DNA of 64,000 bases from Cymodocea nodosa (Eukaryota > Streptophyta > Magnoliopsida > Alismatales > Cymodoceaceae), in the NCBI GenBank assembly GCA_036874045.1, contig CM072336.1, positions 1,756,001 through 1,820,000 on the forward strand, read 5' to 3'. Below are positions 60,981 through 64,000 of the stretch, piece after piece. The notes under the pieces were generated by a model that saw only the letters and a list, made by a program, of their open reading frames with translations, did no database searches and was not told the origin of the DNA. Both the position numbers and the translations under genes were made by a program. Position 1 is the stretch's first letter, and the number at the start of each line of letters is the position of its first letter.

Positions 60981-61125
60981 AGAGGGGAAAAGGTGTCGAG
61001 CCCACTTTTGTGGGAAAAACCAAAGGCCCTGGATCAGAAGAAAAAAGAATGGTGAAGTTGAGGAGGGCAGGTTGCAGGGGTGCTAGGTCACCGTTGATGG
61101 TCGTAACGGGTTCCAACCAGGGTTT
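60981..61125 (+). repeat. Copy of the NodH-like gene 5' leader segment
   Basis: Similar along its whole length to 50340-50487, same orientation (AAAAGGTGTCGAGCCCACTT ... TGATGGTCGTAACGGGTTCC), with small indels. The following coding exon of the NodH-like gene is not present here. It may be a partial gene duplication, or both copies may be remnants of one dispersed repeat. Confidence 0.85.
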
Positions 61126-61371
61126 CCATTCTTTTTAAGTATTCTATTACGGTTTCCACACTTAAATTCTATTTAATACAAGTTTTGGCGTTAATTCCAG
61201 TTTCATCCCATCACAACAACCCTTTCTTTCCCTTTCAATCCTCAAATTTGCATAAAAATAAAAATAGGGAATCTAATCTGTAATAATGGGATGTCTACTT
61301 TCAATCGGTAGAATTTGTATCAGTCCTTGATATTTCAAGTAGTTCTTGAATGTACTCCATATTTTTAATTT

Positions 61372-62337
61372 TTATTGGCCGACTGTAAATGATCTCAAAT
61401 TGTCCATATGCTTCGAATCTTTGCAGGGCTTCAATGCTCTTAAAATAAGGTCCTCAAGATGATTCCCCCACATTTCCTTCTTCATTCTCTGGTTCATTCT
61501 CAACATGCTCTTCCTCCTATCCTTCATTCCATTCAGCGATAGATTCTTGACACCAGTGCAAGTAGTGTTGATTGACTTCTTCAAAATTTTCTACAGTGTG
61601 TGTGGTTCACCACTTGCTTCATTGTGTTTCAAGGATAGTTCTCTGTGACCATTCCTGTTCTTGTTGAGTCTCGTATTCTTCTTCATGCACGTCATTTAAA
61701 ATTTCTATATGCATTGTTTTAGAATAACCATCATGAGAACTTAAGACAGGGGTGGCTATCCTCATTTCTTCAAATCCCCTGTTCTACACAGATTTAGCAG
61801 CCCATCTAGTTGTACAAAAGTACTTGGGCTAGCTTTAGCCTTAATCTTAGTAGGTGGCACTATTGCATTCCAATCCACTATATTTTTAGACCAAGTGTAT
61901 AGAGGTGGTTGACTCTTCATTGATCCTTTTAATTTTTTGAAAGCATTGCTGGGTGTTTCATCCTCTCTTTTGTATTTGTTAAAGGCTAATTGAGTTTGCC
62001 TAATAGCCTCATCTTCTATTAATCTAGCTAAAAATCGATTTACAAATAATCTATTAAATAGAATAGCTTCTTCCTCTCCTATTAGTTCATAGTTATATTC
62101 ATCATCATCTTCTTCTTCCTCTTCTTCCTCTTGGTAAATCCTAGAGGTAGAAGCAATATCCTGCTTAGGTTGGGGAACCCTTTCACTTGGTTCTCTAGGG
62201 TCATGCTTAATAACACATAATGTTGCAGTTTCTAGACTTAGATAAAATAAACCTTTATATTTTTCCCTCTCTACAACTAATGCAAGGGCTAATTTGTTTC
62301 CTAGTTTGAGGAGCATTTCTTCTCCTACTGGCCTCAT
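61372..62337 (-). pseudogene. Unassigned acidic ORF and flanking open segments, probably repeat-derived
   Basis: A 191-codon frame runs from 62337 to 61762 on minus with an ATG. It contains REKYKGLFYLSLETATLC, a strongly acidic tract (EEEEEEEDDDEYNYE) at about residues 71-85 and a helical IEDEAIRQTQLAFNKYKRED segment. Related-looking coiled-coil sequence continues upstream of the ATG but is broken by stops, and a second short frame lies at 61584-61372. I do not recognise the family. The location among mobile elements, the AT-rich surroundings and interrupted flanks point to a decayed retroelement or integrated viral-type sequence rather than a host gene; this is inference. Confidence 0.3.
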
Positions 62338-62689
62338 TCGTTTATCTTTCTAATTTACTCTGAAAGTTCTTTGGGACATGAATTAAATTAGCATTAATCT
62401 TACTTTCCAAAGTTGCATTCTTTGTTTTGTACATCTCCTACTCCTCTTCTCTAATCTTGTTTATAATCTAATGAGGTTTCCATTAATTTCTTTGTTTATA
62501 ATCTAAGGTACTGTTTGTGATACTTAGAAAGTTAGTTAGAAAAATTTTCATAACATTTTAGGATTTGTGACACACAGAAAAGTTGAAAATAAATTCTCAA
62601 TTTTACTACATATAAAAGATTAGAGATTTCAAACTTTTAAACTTCTACTCGTCTAAAAGTTGAGAAAGCAGTATAGGAATTATTTTTGT

Positions 62690-63130
62690 TTAATTATTTA
62701 TTTATTATTTAAAAGTAAATATAATTAAAGCATATATTATTAATATAATTAAAGTATAATATACTAATATAATATATTGTTTTATTTAATTAAAGTATTA
62801 TATTATTTTAATTATTACTTTGTATAATATATTATTATTTTAATTAAAATTACTTCGTATATACTTTAATATAATTAAAGTATATTAATATATTGTATTA
62901 TTTATTATTATTGATATAAGTAAAGTATATATTGTTAATATTATTTTATTTAATAAATTATTTTAATATTATTTTTATTAGTAATATAAATATTAATTAT
63001 TTTTTAATTTTATTTTATAATATTAAAAGCATAAATATTTATTTTTATTTAATTAATATTATTATTTTATTATATAGTATTATAATATTATTTAATATAT
63101 AATATTAAAATTTTAAAAATTATATAATTT
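62690..63130. repeat. Extremely AT-rich, low-complexity block
   Basis: Almost pure A/T built from variants of ATTAAAGTATATATTA and TAATATTATTTTA. No coding content. It separates the acidic ORF region from the hAT remnant. Confidence 0.8.
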
Positions 63131-63409
63131 TCTTAGCTTTCTATCGATGGTACAAACACATTCAAATTTTATTTTCTGATTTTTAAATTTTTTGACATTC
63201 TATTTCTTAAATTTTATGACTTTTTTAGTAGTACAAATGGGCCTAATTCTTTGTAGATGATCTTTTTCACACTTCATACTCATTAAATCTTCTCTTTTTT
63301 TTACAAAACACAAATTTTATCTTTTAGACTTTAACTTTCTTCAACTCTAAAAGTCAACTTTTTTGCAAAAATAACACAACTTTAATGACTTCATCTTCAA
63401 TAGTGCTGG

Positions 63410-64000
63410 CATTGACAATTTTGAATAAGAACAACAACACTCTAAGGCTTAAACTATAGAAGTTAGAGCATCAACTTCAAATACTATTGCTAAATCAAGA
63501 AGAAAATTAAATTTATGCTTGAAATTTACAATAAAGATAAAATACCTAGGAGATGATACTATGATGAAGAATGTTTATTATAACATTTGTAATGCAAAGC
63601 TTTAATTAGTACAAGTTATTTATTTAAACATTTAACTAGTTGTTCATTTAAAAATCTTGAAAAAATAAAATGATTTAAATACAAATTAATTTTAACACTA
63701 AATGTAATATAACATAATAACATTATAATCTTAGGAATGTTAGAGAATTACATGCTAAATTTATTGTTGTTCAAAATTTACTTATTAATTTTGATGATAG
63801 TTAACATTTTCAAGGTTATATTTTACAAACTTATTGTCTACAATTTAAAAAAGTTTCTAGAGATACAACTAGACAAAATATTATTGAACTTTATAATAAA
63901 CTTAGAATGGAATTAATTAATATGATATGTTCTATTAACACATCTATAATATGTATATCTGATATTTGAGAGGGTAGAACTAAAATAGGATATATTACTG
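63410..64000 (+). mobile_element. Decayed hAT transposase (BED-finger end), runs off the window
   Basis: Plus-strand reading gives a degraded BED-type zinc finger near 63570-63660 (YYNICNAKL ... HLKILKK). This is followed near 63850-63995 by FKKVSRDTTRQNIIELYNKL, MELINMICSINTS and ICISDI.EGRTKIGYIT, matching the hAT (RICESLEEPER/Tam3 type) block that usually reads VSRSTLRRDI..LY...K..L.......R.CLTSDIWTS....GY. Stops interrupt the frame, so it is inactive. The catalytic and dimerisation parts would lie beyond position 64000. Confidence 0.75.

Noticed and set aside
1..64000. CRISPR arrays, operons, riboswitches, tRNA or rRNA genes
   Set aside because: Eukaryotic nuclear sequence; no regular spacer arrays, and no tRNA or rRNA sequence was recognised by eye.

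Overview
This is nuclear DNA from a flowering plant. Genes have many short exons with GT-AG introns, spacers are AT-rich, and decayed Ty1/copia, LINE (non-LTR), hAT and miniature LTR elements lie between and inside the genes. Very GC-rich codon use in some genes (notably the glucuronyltransferase at 26.6-28.8 kb) beside AT-rich genes, together with a rice-like SPT4, suggests a commelinid monocot. The species cannot be named from the sequence alone.

Layout. 1-5.1 kb holds decayed copia elements, all on the minus strand, with two candidate LTR/primer-binding-site junctions. 6.16-6.56 kb is the first exon of a DCL-like plastid gene whose remaining exons were not found. 9.1-10.36 kb (+) is a DUF1685 gene. 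14.67-16.0 kb (+) is red chlorophyll catabolite reductase. 17.58-19.52 kb (+) is transcription elongation factor SPT4. 21.2-22.15 kb is a LINE 3' fragment, followed by a tandem-repeat-rich, LTR-like region. 26.6-28.8 kb (-) is a GUX-type GT8 glucuronyltransferase. 31.8-33.8 kb (+) is a small plastid protein with a DnaJ-type zinc finger. 36.9-47.9 kb (-) is a nine-exon PP2C phosphatase, with a LINE in intron 5 and a miniature LTR element (TRIM-like) in intron 2. 50.5-55.8 kb (+) is a NodH-like membrane-anchored sulfotransferase-fold protein. 58.7-59.9 kb (-) is a divergent short-chain dehydrogenase. 60-64 kb is repeat-derived: a copy of the 50.4-kb 5' leader, an unassigned acidic ORF, a very AT-rich block and a decayed hAT transposase running off the right edge.

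Exon models were built by hand from reading-frame continuity, splice consensus and recalled family sequence. Eight genes assemble into full-length reading frames with every junction in phase: DUF1685 165 aa, RCCR 325, SPT4 128, GUX 581, zinc-finger protein 208, PP2C 439, NodH-like 363, SDR 261. They are unlinked housekeeping or metabolic functions, not a cluster or pathway. I found no novel system. The most useful second-look items are the orphan DCL exon, a 96-nt stop-free intron in GUX, a GC-AG intron and missing catalytic Tyr in the SDR, the TRIM-like element, the recurring LINE tail and the duplicated 5' leader.
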